From: WJMB01 sp964581465
GTDB taxonomy: Bacteria; RBG-13-66-14
Assembly (NCBI GenBank): GCA_964581465.1
Contig: CAZOOP010000008.1
Span: 1 to 64,000 of the forward strand
Length of the DNA: 64,000 nt
Direction of reading: 5' to 3'
Made by a program: the position numbers and the translations under genes. Shown here piece after piece: positions 8,495 to 17,376 of this stretch. Position 1 is the first letter of the stretch; each line of letters begins with the position of its first letter. The notes beneath the pieces are model-generated. The model did no database searches and was not told the origin of the DNA. It was given only the letters and a program-made list of their open reading frames with translations.

Positions 8495-9751
8495 TCAACC
8501 CTCTTGAGTCAGCTCCCTGCGCTCGGGGCTCACTTCGACCAGGGGGGTGACGATCAACTGGGAGCGGCGGATATCGACCACCTGGACCGGCTGGCCCCGC
8601 TTGACGGGCTTGCGGAAGCGCGCCGGCCAGAGCTCGTTGTTGAGCAGCACCCAACCGCGACGGCGACGGTCCATCCCGCGCACGGCCCGGCCCCAGCGAC
8701 CCAGCAGGCCGCACAGGCGGCGTCCTCCGTCGAGGAGCTGGTTGAAGAAGGCGCCGGCGTAGCCGAAGAGGTAGTAGACGCCGACGACCAGCAGGGTCGG
8801 TGTCAACACGGCGCTGGAGATGCCGACGGAGTCCGGGGTGTAGAACAGCAGCCCGGCGGCGAGCAGCGAACCCAGGCCCAGCAGTCCGCCCAGCCCTCCC
8901 AGGCGCAACGGGCGGTCCAGGCTGATGGACAGCACCCCCAGGGGCACCAGCACCAGGCCGAGAACACTCACAGGCAGGTAGATGAAGGTGATCACGGAGC
9001 TGATCAGCAGCCCCACGCCCAGGGCCAGGGCGAAGTAGCCGCTGCGGTGGGTTACGGCGAAGCCGAAGGCGAACAGGGCCAGCAGGTAGAGCAGGAAGGC
9101 CGTGGTCGGTTCGGCGATGTAGGACAGCCCGCGCCAGAGCCAGGCCGTCTCGCGGCGCTCGATCTCTCGAACGACGTCGCCGCCGTCGAGCATCCCGTCG
9201 ATGACCGCCTCCAGACTGGCCGCGGCGCCGTCGGCCAGGCCCCTGGCCCGCATCTGACCCGGCGTGAACTCCACGTAGCCGGAGGTCAACAGATGGGGCC
9301 AACCGGAGTCCAGACCGGCGGGCAGACCGGCGGCGCAGTCCTCTTCGACCGAAACGGGCTGGATGAGCCCGCCGGTTTCATCGAGGCTCAACGCCGCGGC
9401 CCGGCCGAAATGGGCGCCGGGGCTGCCGTAGAGGCCGTCGGCGCTCCAACCCAACAACAGGGAACGACCCGCCAGGCGGGAGCCCGCCGGCGCCACCCAG
9501 ACCGCCGTGGGGAAGGGGGCCGCATCCAGCAGTTCGCCCAGGCGACGCACCGGGTAGGGCTCGCCGTCGAGGCTGCTCAGCCGCAGCACGACGAGGTCGA
9601 GGCCTTCACCGGCCAAGTCGTTGTAGGAGTCCTCGAGATAACCCAGGGCGCCGAAATCCAGGGCGCCGTCCCACTCGAGCTGGACCACGCCGCCCGCGAC
9701 GGCGCAGCCGGTCAGCAGCAAGGCCAGCGTCGTCGTCAGTCTAGTCGGCAT
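8495..9751 (-). CDS. NfeD-family membrane protein with a degenerate ClpP-like domain
   Basis: A 418-residue protein: signal peptide/lipobox-like start (LALLLTGC), an N-terminal region resembling the ClpP-type serine protease domain of NfeD proteins (about 20-200), roughly five transmembrane segments (about 215-340), and a C-terminal OB-like NfeD domain (GWVLLNNELWPARF to VVDIRRSQLIVTPL). In active relatives the catalytic Ser lies in an AASAG-type motif after PAG; here the aligned stretch is PAGSRLAGRS, so the Ser appears to be lost. NfeD proteins usually partner SPFH/stomatin proteins, and none is seen here. It overlaps the upstream zinc-ribbon gene by 11 nt, implying translational coupling. 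Confidence 0.75.
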   Translation of the reverse strand: MPTRLTTTLALLLTGCAVAGGVVQLEWDGALDFGALGYLEDSYNDLAGEGLDLVVLRLSSLDGEPYPVRRLGELLDAAPFPTAVWVAPAGSRLAGRSLLLGWSADGLYGSPGAHFGRAAALSLDETGGLIQPVSVEEDCAAGLPAGLDSGWPHLLTSGYVEFTPGQMRARGLADGAAASLEAVIDGMLDGGDVVREIERRETAWLWRGLSYIAEPTTAFLLYLLALFAFGFAVTHRSGYFALALGVGLLISSVITFIYLPVSVLGLVLVPLGVLSISLDRPLRLGGLGGLLGLGSLLAAGLLFYTPDSVGISSAVLTPTLLVVGVYYLFGYAGAFFNQLLDGGRRLCGLLGRWGRAVRGMDRRRRGWVLLNNELWPARFRKPVKRGQPVQVVDIRRSQLIVTPLVEVSPERRELTQEG

Positions 9752-10025
9752 CGCCCTCCGGTTTGCTCACTCGCTTCGGTGGCGGCCCCGGCCGAACCAC
9801 GCCGTGCTCGAGGTGCCCCACGGTCAGCACCCGGCGCTCGGTGGGGTCATCGTAGTAGACCAGCCACATCGCCTGGTCCTCGACGCGGAAGTGACGACCG
9901 CAACTCGGCTCGTCGCAGACGAAATAACCCAGACGCGACGGGTTGTAGCGCTTCGAGAGGTGGGATTCGACGCCGAAGCCCGTGGAGCAGAAGGGGCACT
10001 TGACCTGATGGGCGAAGGGGGGCAT
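9741..10025 (-). CDS. Small zinc-ribbon protein
   Basis: A 94-residue protein starting MPPFAHQVKCPFC, with a second pair in FVCDEPSCGRHF, giving a likely four-Cys zinc ribbon in the first half. The C-terminal tail is basic and Pro-rich. The ATG at 10025 has GCGGGAG just upstream; the frame extends further but without support. It overlaps the NfeD gene start by 11 nt and is first in that two-gene unit. Its function is unknown; nucleic-acid or protein binding is possible. Confidence 0.6.
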   Translation of the reverse strand: MPPFAHQVKCPFCSTGFGVESHLSKRYNPSRLGYFVCDEPSCGRHFRVEDQAMWLVYYDDPTERRVLTVGHLEHGVVRPGPPPKRVSKPEGDAD

Positions 10026-10149
10026 GGACTCCCGCAGGGAGAATGACCAGACTATTATAACAGCTTCTCGGCGAAGGCGTCGGCGGCATCCATCGACGGA
10101 GCGGGCAAACAAAGACGAGCCAATAGTGCCATAGGCATCAAGGAACATG

Positions 10150-10490
10150 TTCGGACCAAGTCAGGCTGAATGGGAGCTGTTTGCCTGACCGTAATTCATT
10201 ATTCAGATCTGCTTCGCGTTATTGACAAACACATTTAGCATTACCTTAATACTTGTTATTACGATATTTAGGGGTCAGAGACGATCTCCTGTCAGAGCTA
10301 ATGCAAGTGCCTTATGCAAGTGCCTAATGCAAATGCTCTGATATCAGGGTTCGCTAAGGATCAGACCCGTTTTTAGTTGCCACTTTTCAACTGCCCGTTT
10401 CGTGACAGGTATCATTAGAGTATCACCTCTATTATCTACAGTATACAATCACAATCAAGTCCGGATAGGGTATACGATCCCTAGCCATAC
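10150..10490 (+). repeat. Dispersed repeat R2, copy a
   Basis: This AT-rich stretch fills most of the 10026-10644 gap and matches the reverse complement of 20100-20450. Matching blocks in order are TCAGGCTGA, CTTGTTATTA, CTGTCAG, CTGATATC, CGCTAAGGAT, GCCACTTTTCAAC, TGACAGGTAT, TATCACC, ATACAATCA and TCCGGATAGGGTAT, ending CGATCCCTAG. No coding frame is shared by the copies. The two copies are in inverted orientation about 10 kb apart. Confidence 0.8.
10298..10336. repeat. 13-bp tandem repeat, three units
   Basis: Three consecutive 13-mers, CTAATGCAAGTGC, CTTATGCAAGTGC and CTAATGCAAATGC, lie inside R2 copy a. The other R2 copy has no such array at this point. Confidence 0.85.
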
Positions 10491-10644
10491 TAAACCGATG
10501 ATTCTACACAACCAGCCGACCAACCACGCCAACTCAAAAACCCCGGCTCAGCAGGGGTCAATCGCTTCAAGCCGGACAGTGTATCAAACGGATCGAAAAA
10601 CCAACAGCTATCGGGATCCGTCAACCCACGGAGCCGTCGGAACC

Positions 10645-11442
10645 TCACAACGCCGCCGCGTAGGCCCGCAATCGAGCGGCGGCCTCTTCGCCGCACAGGG
10701 GCGGGCCGTGACCCCCGGCCAGCACCCGGGGCTCGAACCGGGCCAGGGCCTTGAGCGAGGCCGACGCCCGGTCGCTGTCCCAATTTGTGAACCCGGCCGG
10801 ACGGGAGACGCGCGGCCGCCGAGGGTTGAACAGATAGGCCAGCAAGCCCTGGAAGGAGCCGGTGTCGACGGTCAGCACGGCGTCCCCGGCCAGCAGCACC
10901 CGGTCGCGCCGTCGCCAGAAGACCAGGTGGCCCGGCGAGTGCCCCGGCGCGGCGATCGCCATCCAGTCGGACAGCCCGGGAATGCCGTCGCCGGGCTCCA
11001 GCGGCCGAGCGACATCGACCAGGGACTGGGCGGCCAGGGTCGCCCGGACCTTCTCCGGCGGCATCCGGCGCATCAGCGGCAGGACGATCCGACGGTCCAG
11101 CAAGTTGGCGAAGGGCTCGAGATCGGCCAGTTCAAGCGCCGTCGCCAGGGGCAGCTCCGGGGCCGGAACGTGGACCGGGCAGCCCCAGCCCCGGGCCAGT
11201 TCACCGGCCGAACCGGTGTGGTCGGGGTGGACGTGGGTGATCAGGATGGCCGTCGGCGGAGTATCCCCGAAGAGAGAAACGGCGGCCCGGCTGATGTCGT
11301 CGGCCCGCTTGGACGTCGAGGTGTCGACGAGAAACCAGCCGGCACTCCGCGCCCCCGAGCGCACGAAGTAGACGTTGCCTTCGACGACGCCGCAGGACAG
11401 CCAGTGGACGCCCGGGGCGATCTCGACGGTCCTTGACCCCAT
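10645..11442 (-). CDS. Metallo-beta-lactamase-fold hydrolase
   Basis: A 265-residue MBL-fold enzyme. The THVHPDHTG motif (HxHxDH) provides the metal ligands, with further ligands in APGHSPGHLVF, LLAGDAVLT and the C-terminal GGHGPPL. The start is ATG at 11442 (MGSRTVEIAPGVHWLS), where family similarity begins and GGGAAG lies upstream; a longer frame to 11541 is unsupported. Such enzymes hydrolyse thioesters, lactones or other esters; the substrate is unknown. It is a distant relative of the MBL protein at 31186-32079. It stands alone between repeat-rich AT islands. Confidence 0.85.
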   Translation of the reverse strand: MGSRTVEIAPGVHWLSCGVVEGNVYFVRSGARSAGWFLVDTSTSKRADDISRAAVSLFGDTPPTAILITHVHPDHTGSAGELARGWGCPVHVPAPELPLATALELADLEPFANLLDRRIVLPLMRRMPPEKVRATLAAQSLVDVARPLEPGDGIPGLSDWMAIAAPGHSPGHLVFWRRRDRVLLAGDAVLTVDTGSFQGLLAYLFNPRRPRVSRPAGFTNWDSDRASASLKALARFEPRVLAGGHGPPLCGEEAAARLRAYAAAL

Positions 11443-11981
11443 GTCGTCTTCCCAACAATACGGGATTGCTCCGCCGCTTCTCACCAGGAAGCTCGGGGGC
11501 AATCCAACCCGGTAAACAAGCCAAGGGAACACTAAGCGCAACGGACCATAGTATTACTGGATAACAATTAGATAAAGGCAGTTAGCTTACAAACAAGAGC
11601 GCACATGGAGCGAGATGCTTGTGACGGGCACATGGATTACCACATACTTGGGATGCCCGCAGCGACGTAACCTGACACGAAAAACTGCTTGACGCCGTTG
11701 GCCTTGATGATTGGTCTCGATGACCATGCGTTGGCCATAAGTATCATATAATCATGCACATATAATGTGTAAGCGCCGAGGGTTAAAGGTTGCGGGCTGA
11801 ACTCGATTATGCATGGCCTCGTCTCAGCCGCTCTTTTCGCAGGGGCTCAGAGTTCAGAGTTGGATTCGGCTGATCCGGGATCGTGTATGATGCCTAAGCC
11901 AACCGGCACGAACAGGCATCCAATCCAACAAGCACAACCGGTTTTACAATCAAACCGGACGACGACCAACCGGCCCGGGCC
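11443..11981. other. Gene-free AT-rich stretch
   Basis: No convincing gene. A 46-codon minus-strand frame at about 11590-11730 (starting MVIETNHQGQRRQ) may be a remnant of something but matches nothing I know. The stretch separates the divergently read ends of the MBL and helicase units and leads into element copy B. Confidence 0.5.
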
Positions 11982-12058
11982 GGTTTTGGCACGTTTCTTG
12001 CGGAGTCGCAGCCGCAACTTTCCCGGTCCACTCCTTGCGCAAGAAACGTGCCAAAACC
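11982..12058. repeat. Inverted-repeat element, copy B
   Basis: Arms at 11982-12001 and 12039-12058 form a perfect 20-bp inverted repeat containing TTGGCACGTTTCTTGC; the loop is 37 nt. The outer bases GGTTT/AAACC differ from the other copies yet pair. It lies 63 nt after the stop of the helicase gene (12122). I find no clear distal outer arm, only a short GGCCCGGG/CCCGGGCC pair, so this copy may be incomplete. Confidence 0.8.
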
Positions 12059-12121
12059 TCACCCGGCGGATGTGAGGGCGCTCCCGGGCCTGGCGAAAGG
12101 GCGTTCGGGCGTCGGCGCGGA

Positions 12122-14539
12122 TCATCGGCTCTGCGAGAGGATCACGCGGGCGGCCTCCTTGCGTCGGGGCACGGGGATTACGGTCCCCTGGGGGCCCCGG
12201 GTCTCGAGGGCCGGACCGATGCATGAGGGACAGCCGTGGCGGCAGGGACAGTCGCTCACCCGCTGGCGGGCTCCTTCCCAGAGCTGGCGGTGCAGCAGGA
12301 AGAGTTTTTCCGAGAAGCCGATCCCGCCGGGGTAGTTGTCATAGAGGAATATCTGGGGCTCGAAATCCTCGCCGACGGCCTCGGCCAGGGGATCACCGGT
12401 CTGGAATAGGCTCTTGAGCTCCTCGCCCTCGCGCTCGGCGCCCACGGCGGTGCCCAGGTCGCGGATCTCGCACATCAGGATGAAGGCGGCCAGGTTGTGC
12501 AGCACGTACTTGACGCCGTAGAGACCGGAGACCAGCTCGACCTTGTTGAAGGGCAGCCCGGCCAGGAAGCTGCCGGAGAGACGGCTCCAGTAGGCCGTGG
12601 TCGACATCTCGCGTTCGGGCAGCTCGACGTCGCCGTAGCCGACGTTCTCCTGGGTGTAGTAGCGGATCTTCTTGAAGCCGACGACCTTGTTGGCGACGTG
12701 AACCTCGCCGTGGTAGGCCCGGGCCGGGGACGGCGACGCCTCGTCGAAGACGTCTAGGACATGAACGGCGGTCTTGTCTTCGGCGTCGGTGTAGAAGTCG
12801 AAGTCGCCCCGGCACACATACGCCTTGCGGTTCTCGAAGTCCAGCTCCTCGACCTGGTACTGGACGCCGTCGTGGACGTAGATCGCCTTGGGGAAGATGT
12901 GATAGAAGGCCCCCGAGTAGTCGATCTCGCCGATGACCCGGGGCCGGTTGATCCCCGAGCGGTCCAGGCGTTCGTCGAAGCCCTCGCCGGAGAGGTCGCC
13001 CCCGACGGCGGGCCGTCCCGAGCGCTCGATGATGACGAAGTTGTCCCGGGTCATCGAGCGCAGAGAGACGTCCTGGGCCGGGTAGGAGTCGGCCATCCAG
13101 AACCATTTGTCCTGGGCGCGGTGGACCAGTTGCCCCTCCTCGAGCAGTTCGAGGATCTCCTCGAGGTCCTCGCCGCCGAAGGTCTCGCTCTTCTCGAAGG
13201 GCAGCTCGAAGACGGCGCACTTGACGTGCTCGAGCAGGATCAGCAGATTGTCGGCGTTGATGCGGGCGTGCTCGGGGGATTGCTCGAAGAGGAACTCGGG
13301 GTGCAGCACGATGTACTGGTCGAGGGGCAGGTTGCGCGCCAGGTAGACGGCCACGGAATCGCCGGAGCGTCGCCCGGCCCGCCCGGCCTGCTGCCAGGTG
13401 CTGGCCACGGAGCCCGGGTAGCCGGAGATGATACAGCAGTCCAGCTTGCCGATGTCGATGCCCAGCTCGAGGGCGTTGGTGGAGACCACGCCCCGCACCG
13501 TGCCGTCGCGCAGTCCGGCCTCGATGCCCCGGCGCATCCGGGGCAGATAGCCCCCCCGGTAGCCGCGGATCCAACCCCGGCGGTCCGGCGATTTCTCCAC
13601 CACGTCCTTGAGGTAGCGCACCAGGACCTCGGTGTTGATCCGCGAGGTGGCGAAGACGATGGTCTGCACGCCGGCCTCGATGAACTTGGCCGCCAGGCGC
13701 CGGGCGTGCATTACGTAGGATTCCCGGGTTCCGGTGTTGGCCTGGACCACGGGCGGATTGTAGAGGATGAAGTGCTTGCGCGCCGTGGGCGCCCCGGAGC
13801 GGTCGACGAGTTCGACCGGTTCCTCGAGCAGGGATTCGGCCAGCTCCCCGGGGTTGGCGATCGTCGCCGAGCAGAGGATGAAGACGGGCTTGCAGCCGTA
13901 GAAGCGCGCCACCCGGCGCAGGCGGCGCAGCACGTTGGCCATGTGACTGCCGAAGACGCCGCGATAGGTGTGCAGCTCGTCGATGACCACATAGCGCAGG
14001 TGCTCGAAGAGAGAAAGCCACTTGGTGTGGTGGGGCAGGATCCCGGCGTGGAGCATGTCCGGGTTGCTGACGATCACGTTGCCCGAGCGCCTGATGCGCC
14101 GGCGGGCGTCGGCCGGGGTGTCGCCGTCGTAGGTGTCGGCGGTTATCGCCGGGTCCAGCTTCTCGGCCAGCTTGGCCAGTTCGATCATCTGGTCCATCGC
14201 CAGAGCTTTGGTGGGGAACAGATACAGCGCCCGGGAATCGGGATCGCGCAGCACCGCGTCCAGGACGGGTAGGTTGTAGCAGAGCGTCTTGCCCGAGGCC
14301 GTAGGAGTCTGAATGACCACATTGCGGCCCTCGCCGACCAGCTCGATCGCCTCGCGCTGGTGGGTGTAGAGCCGCTCGACGCCGGTGGCGCGAACCACCT
14401 CGACCAGTCGGGGGTGGAGCCAATCGGGGAAATCGGCGTACTGCGGCGGCTGGGGCGGCAGTACGCGCCAGTGGGTGATGTTACCCCGGTAGGGCTGCTT
14501 CTTCAGCGATTCGAGAACCTTGTGCAGCTTGTCGGTCAT
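12122..14539 (-). CDS. mrfA: MrfA-type DEAD/DEAH-box helicase with C-terminal DUF1998 zinc domain
   Basis: An 805-residue superfamily 2 helicase. Visible motifs are a Q-like YTHQREAI (58-65), Walker A TPTASGKT (78-85), DELH (187-190), SAT (224-226) and QQAGRAGRR (383-391). The C-terminal third is the DUF1998 region, ending in a cysteine cluster at 764, 766, 770 and 773 (CPCRHGCPSC), as in Bacillus MrfA/YprA. In Bacillus subtilis MrfA works with the exonuclease MrfB in repair of mitomycin-C damage, and an MrfB-type gene lies at 21459-22901 here. The gene appears to be a single-gene unit; element copy B follows its stop. Confidence 0.9.
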   Translation of the reverse strand: MTDKLHKVLESLKKQPYRGNITHWRVLPPQPPQYADFPDWLHPRLVEVVRATGVERLYTHQREAIELVGEGRNVVIQTPTASGKTLCYNLPVLDAVLRDPDSRALYLFPTKALAMDQMIELAKLAEKLDPAITADTYDGDTPADARRRIRRSGNVIVSNPDMLHAGILPHHTKWLSLFEHLRYVVIDELHTYRGVFGSHMANVLRRLRRVARFYGCKPVFILCSATIANPGELAESLLEEPVELVDRSGAPTARKHFILYNPPVVQANTGTRESYVMHARRLAAKFIEAGVQTIVFATSRINTEVLVRYLKDVVEKSPDRRGWIRGYRGGYLPRMRRGIEAGLRDGTVRGVVSTNALELGIDIGKLDCCIISGYPGSVASTWQQAGRAGRRSGDSVAVYLARNLPLDQYIVLHPEFLFEQSPEHARINADNLLILLEHVKCAVFELPFEKSETFGGEDLEEILELLEEGQLVHRAQDKWFWMADSYPAQDVSLRSMTRDNFVIIERSGRPAVGGDLSGEGFDERLDRSGINRPRVIGEIDYSGAFYHIFPKAIYVHDGVQYQVEELDFENRKAYVCRGDFDFYTDAEDKTAVHVLDVFDEASPSPARAYHGEVHVANKVVGFKKIRYYTQENVGYGDVELPEREMSTTAYWSRLSGSFLAGLPFNKVELVSGLYGVKYVLHNLAAFILMCEIRDLGTAVGAEREGEELKSLFQTGDPLAEAVGEDFEPQIFLYDNYPGGIGFSEKLFLLHRQLWEGARQRVSDCPCRHGCPSCIGPALETRGPQGTVIPVPRRKEAARVILSQSR

Positions 14540-14908
14540 GGTCGCACTCGACGTTGGAAATGGTGGGGGCGGGTCACATCATCGCGGTCGCGGCGTTCAA
14601 CGACTCGGGGTAACAACGAGCAAGCGAGTGTTTTGTCGCGGCTCGCCGGCTGTTCGAAGTTCGGCGGATCCAGAACAATCATGATCGAGTCCAGATAACG
14701 GATCGATTGAAACGAGCCGCTCATACTCGCCGTTATCATGAAAGCGCACGGACTATCGGCAAGCTGTACGCAACAGCCGGCTCCGACAACTTATACCCTC
14801 AAAGCGATCCCGCCGCCATTGAGCGGCTTCGTTGCACTCCCGAAGCACCCCGCCGCGGCCCTCCCGAGAACTCGAAACCCGAGAACTCGGCTCCCCTCCG
14901 GCCGACGA
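14540..14908. other. Gene-free stretch upstream of the helicase
   Basis: Mixed-composition DNA 5' of the helicase gene. I see no conserved frame. It contains a short direct repeat (CCCGAGAACTCG near 14876-14890). It presumably includes the helicase promoter, but I cannot place one with confidence. Confidence 0.4.
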
Positions 14909-15099
14909 CCCGGCGAGACCCCGCCCCCGCTGAACGCGAGCCCTCGGCCCCCGCCCGGCGTTGGCACGTTTCTTGCAGCAGGGCGGGGCGACCGATTGGA
15001 CGAGCCGCCCCCACACTCCGCAAGAAACGTGCCAACGCCTCGCCGCGGAACGTCGGAGGGATTCGGGCGGTGTGTAACCGGGGCGGGGTTCTCGCCGGG
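14909..15099. repeat. Nested inverted-repeat element, copy C (reverse orientation)
   Basis: Inner arms at 14957-14976 and 15020-15039 are perfect over 20 bp (GGCGTTGGCACGTTTCTTGC); the loop is 43 nt. The outer arms at 14909-14927 (CCCGGCGAGACCCCGCCCC) and 15080-15099 pair with one bulged base. The gene-side outer arm ends 5 nt from the stop of the toroid-protein gene. The longer inter-arm gap (40 nt) is on the gene side, opposite to copies D, E and F. The loop, read on the plus strand, resembles copy E read on the minus strand. Confidence 0.85.
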
Positions 15100-15104
15100 G
15101 GGGC

Positions 15105-16175
15105 TCAGGCGGCCTCGGCGCGCTTGAGGATCATCCAGACCAGATAGGTCAGCCAGCGTGAGGGCTTGCTCTTCTGGACGAACTCCCAGCCCGACCAGTT
15201 GCGCTCGTCCTGGCCGACGGGCTGGCCGCGGGGGAAGTCCTGGTTGCGTTTGGGTGCTTTGGAGCTGCGGCCGTCGGGGTTCCACTTGAGCCAGATCGAG
15301 CCGGGGGTAACTCGGCCCTCGTCGTCGAGTTGGTTTCGCAGGGCGGTGATGATCTCGGCGAAGGCGGGCTCGTAGCGGCAGCGGGGGAAGCGGGAGAGCA
15401 CATCGGCGAAGTGGACGATGTCGTACCAGATGCGTGGAGCCTTGGGCTTGAGGAAGGTGGAGCCGATGCCGAAGAGGTAGTACTTGCGGCCGGTGCCGCG
15501 CTGGGACCAGTGGTTGAGCAGGCACTCGATCAACCTGTCGGCGGCGGAGCTCTCGCGCAGCTCGGGGATGACCGAGAACAGGCGCAGGGTGATCAGCGAG
15601 GCGTAGGGGCAGGGCTCGCCGCGTATGCCGGGTCCCTTGAACTTGGGTCCGTGGTTCGGATCGGCGTAACAGGGACTGCCGTAGTCCTCCTGGCGCGCGA
15701 GCAGGTAGTCGACACTCTTGCGCACGCGCTCGTCTTGGCCCAGGCCGAGCTTGACCAGGCCGAGGCTGGTCAGCGGGGCGTCGGTGGCGAACCAGGTCCA
15801 GCGCTCGACGCCGTCGCCGCCGAAGGCCTTGGGCAGGATGCTGCGCACCTGGAAGGGTCCCTCGGGGGACTGGTGGTTCAGGACGGCCTCGACGGCGGGG
15901 GTCAGCCGCGCGGCGTCGACGCCGGTCTCGGCCAGGAAGACCAGCTTATGCAGGGGGTGGGCGGCGTTGTTGTGGTTTTTGAGCGGCGGCTGGTCCTCCC
16001 AGGCGTTGACCTCGTCGATCAGGCCGGCGACGAGGGGCTCGGCGGCCAGTTCATCGCGCAGGGCGGCCTCGTCGTCGATTCCGGCTATCTCGGGCAACAG
16101 GTCCTGGAGGACCCGGTAGCGGATGAAGGCCGGGCCGCGCATCAGCCAGTCGGCGGTCTTGACGAGTAGGTCCAT
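15105..16175 (-). CDS. Prenyltransferase/terpene-cyclase-like alpha-alpha toroid protein
   Basis: A 356-residue protein of a widespread family that databases often label prenyltransferase or, wrongly, nitrogen fixation protein NifH. It starts WLMRGPAFIRYRVLQDLL and contains AAHPLHKLVFLAE, HQSPEGPFQV, GGDGVERWTW, CPYASLITLRL, KAPRIWYDIVHFADVLSRFP and TPGSIWLKW, repeats expected of an (alpha/alpha) toroid fold. I see no DXDD or other cyclase catalytic motif and no P-loop. Its role is unknown. It is probably soluble and cytoplasmic, as there is no signal peptide. The GC content matches its neighbours. Confidence 0.6.
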   Translation of the reverse strand: MDLLVKTADWLMRGPAFIRYRVLQDLLPEIAGIDDEAALRDELAAEPLVAGLIDEVNAWEDQPPLKNHNNAAHPLHKLVFLAETGVDAARLTPAVEAVLNHQSPEGPFQVRSILPKAFGGDGVERWTWFATDAPLTSLGLVKLGLGQDERVRKSVDYLLARQEDYGSPCYADPNHGPKFKGPGIRGEPCPYASLITLRLFSVIPELRESSAADRLIECLLNHWSQRGTGRKYYLFGIGSTFLKPKAPRIWYDIVHFADVLSRFPRCRYEPAFAEIITALRNQLDDEGRVTPGSIWLKWNPDGRSSKAPKRNQDFPRGQPVGQDERNWSGWEFVQKSKPSRWLTYLVWMILKRAEAA

Positions 16176-16641
16176 TAGGCTCCCGCTGCGGGTGGGTCTC
16201 GAATCGTTTCAGGGGTTCTCGCCGGAATCAGCAAGCTGAGGGAAGGATCGAAAGCAGTCGACGGTACTCGATCGCGTTCGGGTGAAGAGGTGGGGCCGGC
16301 CAGATGGTATGCAACGCTGAACGGTAAGGTGACAACAGACGGAGCTTGTTAGGAGACGGGGGTATCTAACCGTTCCCGGCTGCCCGGTAGGGTGTATCGT
16401 CGATCGAGGACTTTCGGATCCACAGCTTCGAGCAAGAAAAGCGCATACCTCAAGAGCAACTAGCAGCCTTTCTTGGACCAAGCCATCGATAACATGCGAT
16501 CCATTGCTGCTTTACGCTCCTTTCTGCAGTTCTCCCAAGGCAGTTCTCCCAAGGGAGCGCGAGTTTGCAGCTCTTGTTACAACCGCCAGTTTACCGGCAA
16601 TATAGCGACCCGAAGCCGGCGGACCGTGCCCAATCATCATA
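16176..16641. other. Gene-free stretch with a 14-bp tandem duplication
   Basis: No supported gene. GCAGTTCTCCCAAG is duplicated in tandem at 16526-16553. The segment GATCCATTGCTGCTTTA (16499-16515) is loosely like part of R1, too short to call. Confidence 0.5.
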
Positions 16642-17376
16642 CTACGAGCGTGCGACCAGGTAGGCCCGGACCTCGGCGGCGCCGGCGGCCGACAGCGTTC
16701 GGGCGCACTCGTGGACGGTTCCTCCGCTGGTGGTCACATCGTCGATGAGCAGCAGGCGGGAGCCGAGTACAACCTGGGGATCGACGACGGCGAAGGCGCC
16801 GTGCAGGTTGGTCAACCGGGCCTCGCGGGGCAGCCTGGCCTGGGGTACGGTGTCGCGCACACGGCGCAGCGCCGGGGTGACGGGTAGTTCCCAGTGCTCG
16901 GCCAGGATGCGGGCCAGCAGCACGCTCTGGTTGAAGCCGCGCCAACGCAGCCGTCGGTGATGCAGGGGCACGGGGACCAGGGCGTCGGGCCGCCACGCCG
17001 GGAACAGGGCGTGGGCGCGCTCGACGAGCAGCTCGGCCAACTGCTCCGCCGCCGGAGCCCAGAAGTCGAACTTGCAGAGGTGCAGCAGGGAGACCAGGGG
17101 TTCGCGGTAGAGGGCGGCGGCGCGGAGGACCACGGGGGGCGCCTCGAGGCGGCAGTCCAGGCAGAGTCCACCCGGTACCTCGTCGGCGTTGAGCGGCTGC
17201 CCGCAGGCGGTGCAGTAAGGCAGGCGGATCAGCGGCGCACCGCGCCAGCACTCCGGACAGAGCCCCAGCTTGCGCGGCGGCTCGAGGCGTCCGCCGCAGA
17301 GGGCGCAGGCCGGTGGATAGACCAGGCGCAGCAGCCCTTCGGCCCCGTTGCGCAGGGTTTGAAGAAAACCACTCAC
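16642..17376 (-). CDS. comF: ComF-family phosphoribosyltransferase-like protein
   Basis: A 244-residue ComF/GntX-type protein. The N-terminal half has four Cys pairs: CALCGG, CPECW, CTACGQ and CLDCR, a zinc-finger region. The C-terminal half is a type I phosphoribosyltransferase domain: a PVPLHHRRLRWRGFNQS basic segment and the PRPP-loop LLLIDDVTTSGGTV near 213-226. Homologues are needed for DNA uptake during natural transformation in several bacteria. It overlaps the upstream BtuF-like gene by 4 nt and is the last gene of a three-gene operon with no metabolic link that I can see. Confidence 0.9.
   Translation of the reverse strand: MSGFLQTLRNGAEGLLRLVYPPACALCGGRLEPPRKLGLCPECWRGAPLIRLPYCTACGQPLNADEVPGGLCLDCRLEAPPVVLRAAALYREPLVSLLHLCKFDFWAPAAEQLAELLVERAHALFPAWRPDALVPVPLHHRRLRWRGFNQSVLLARILAEHWELPVTPALRRVRDTVPQARLPREARLTNLHGAFAVVDPQVVLGSRLLLIDDVTTSGGTVHECARTLSAAGAAEVRAYLVARS

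Noticed and set aside
16499..16515. Fragment of R1 near comF
   Set aside because: Only about 17 nt of loose similarity, which could be chance.
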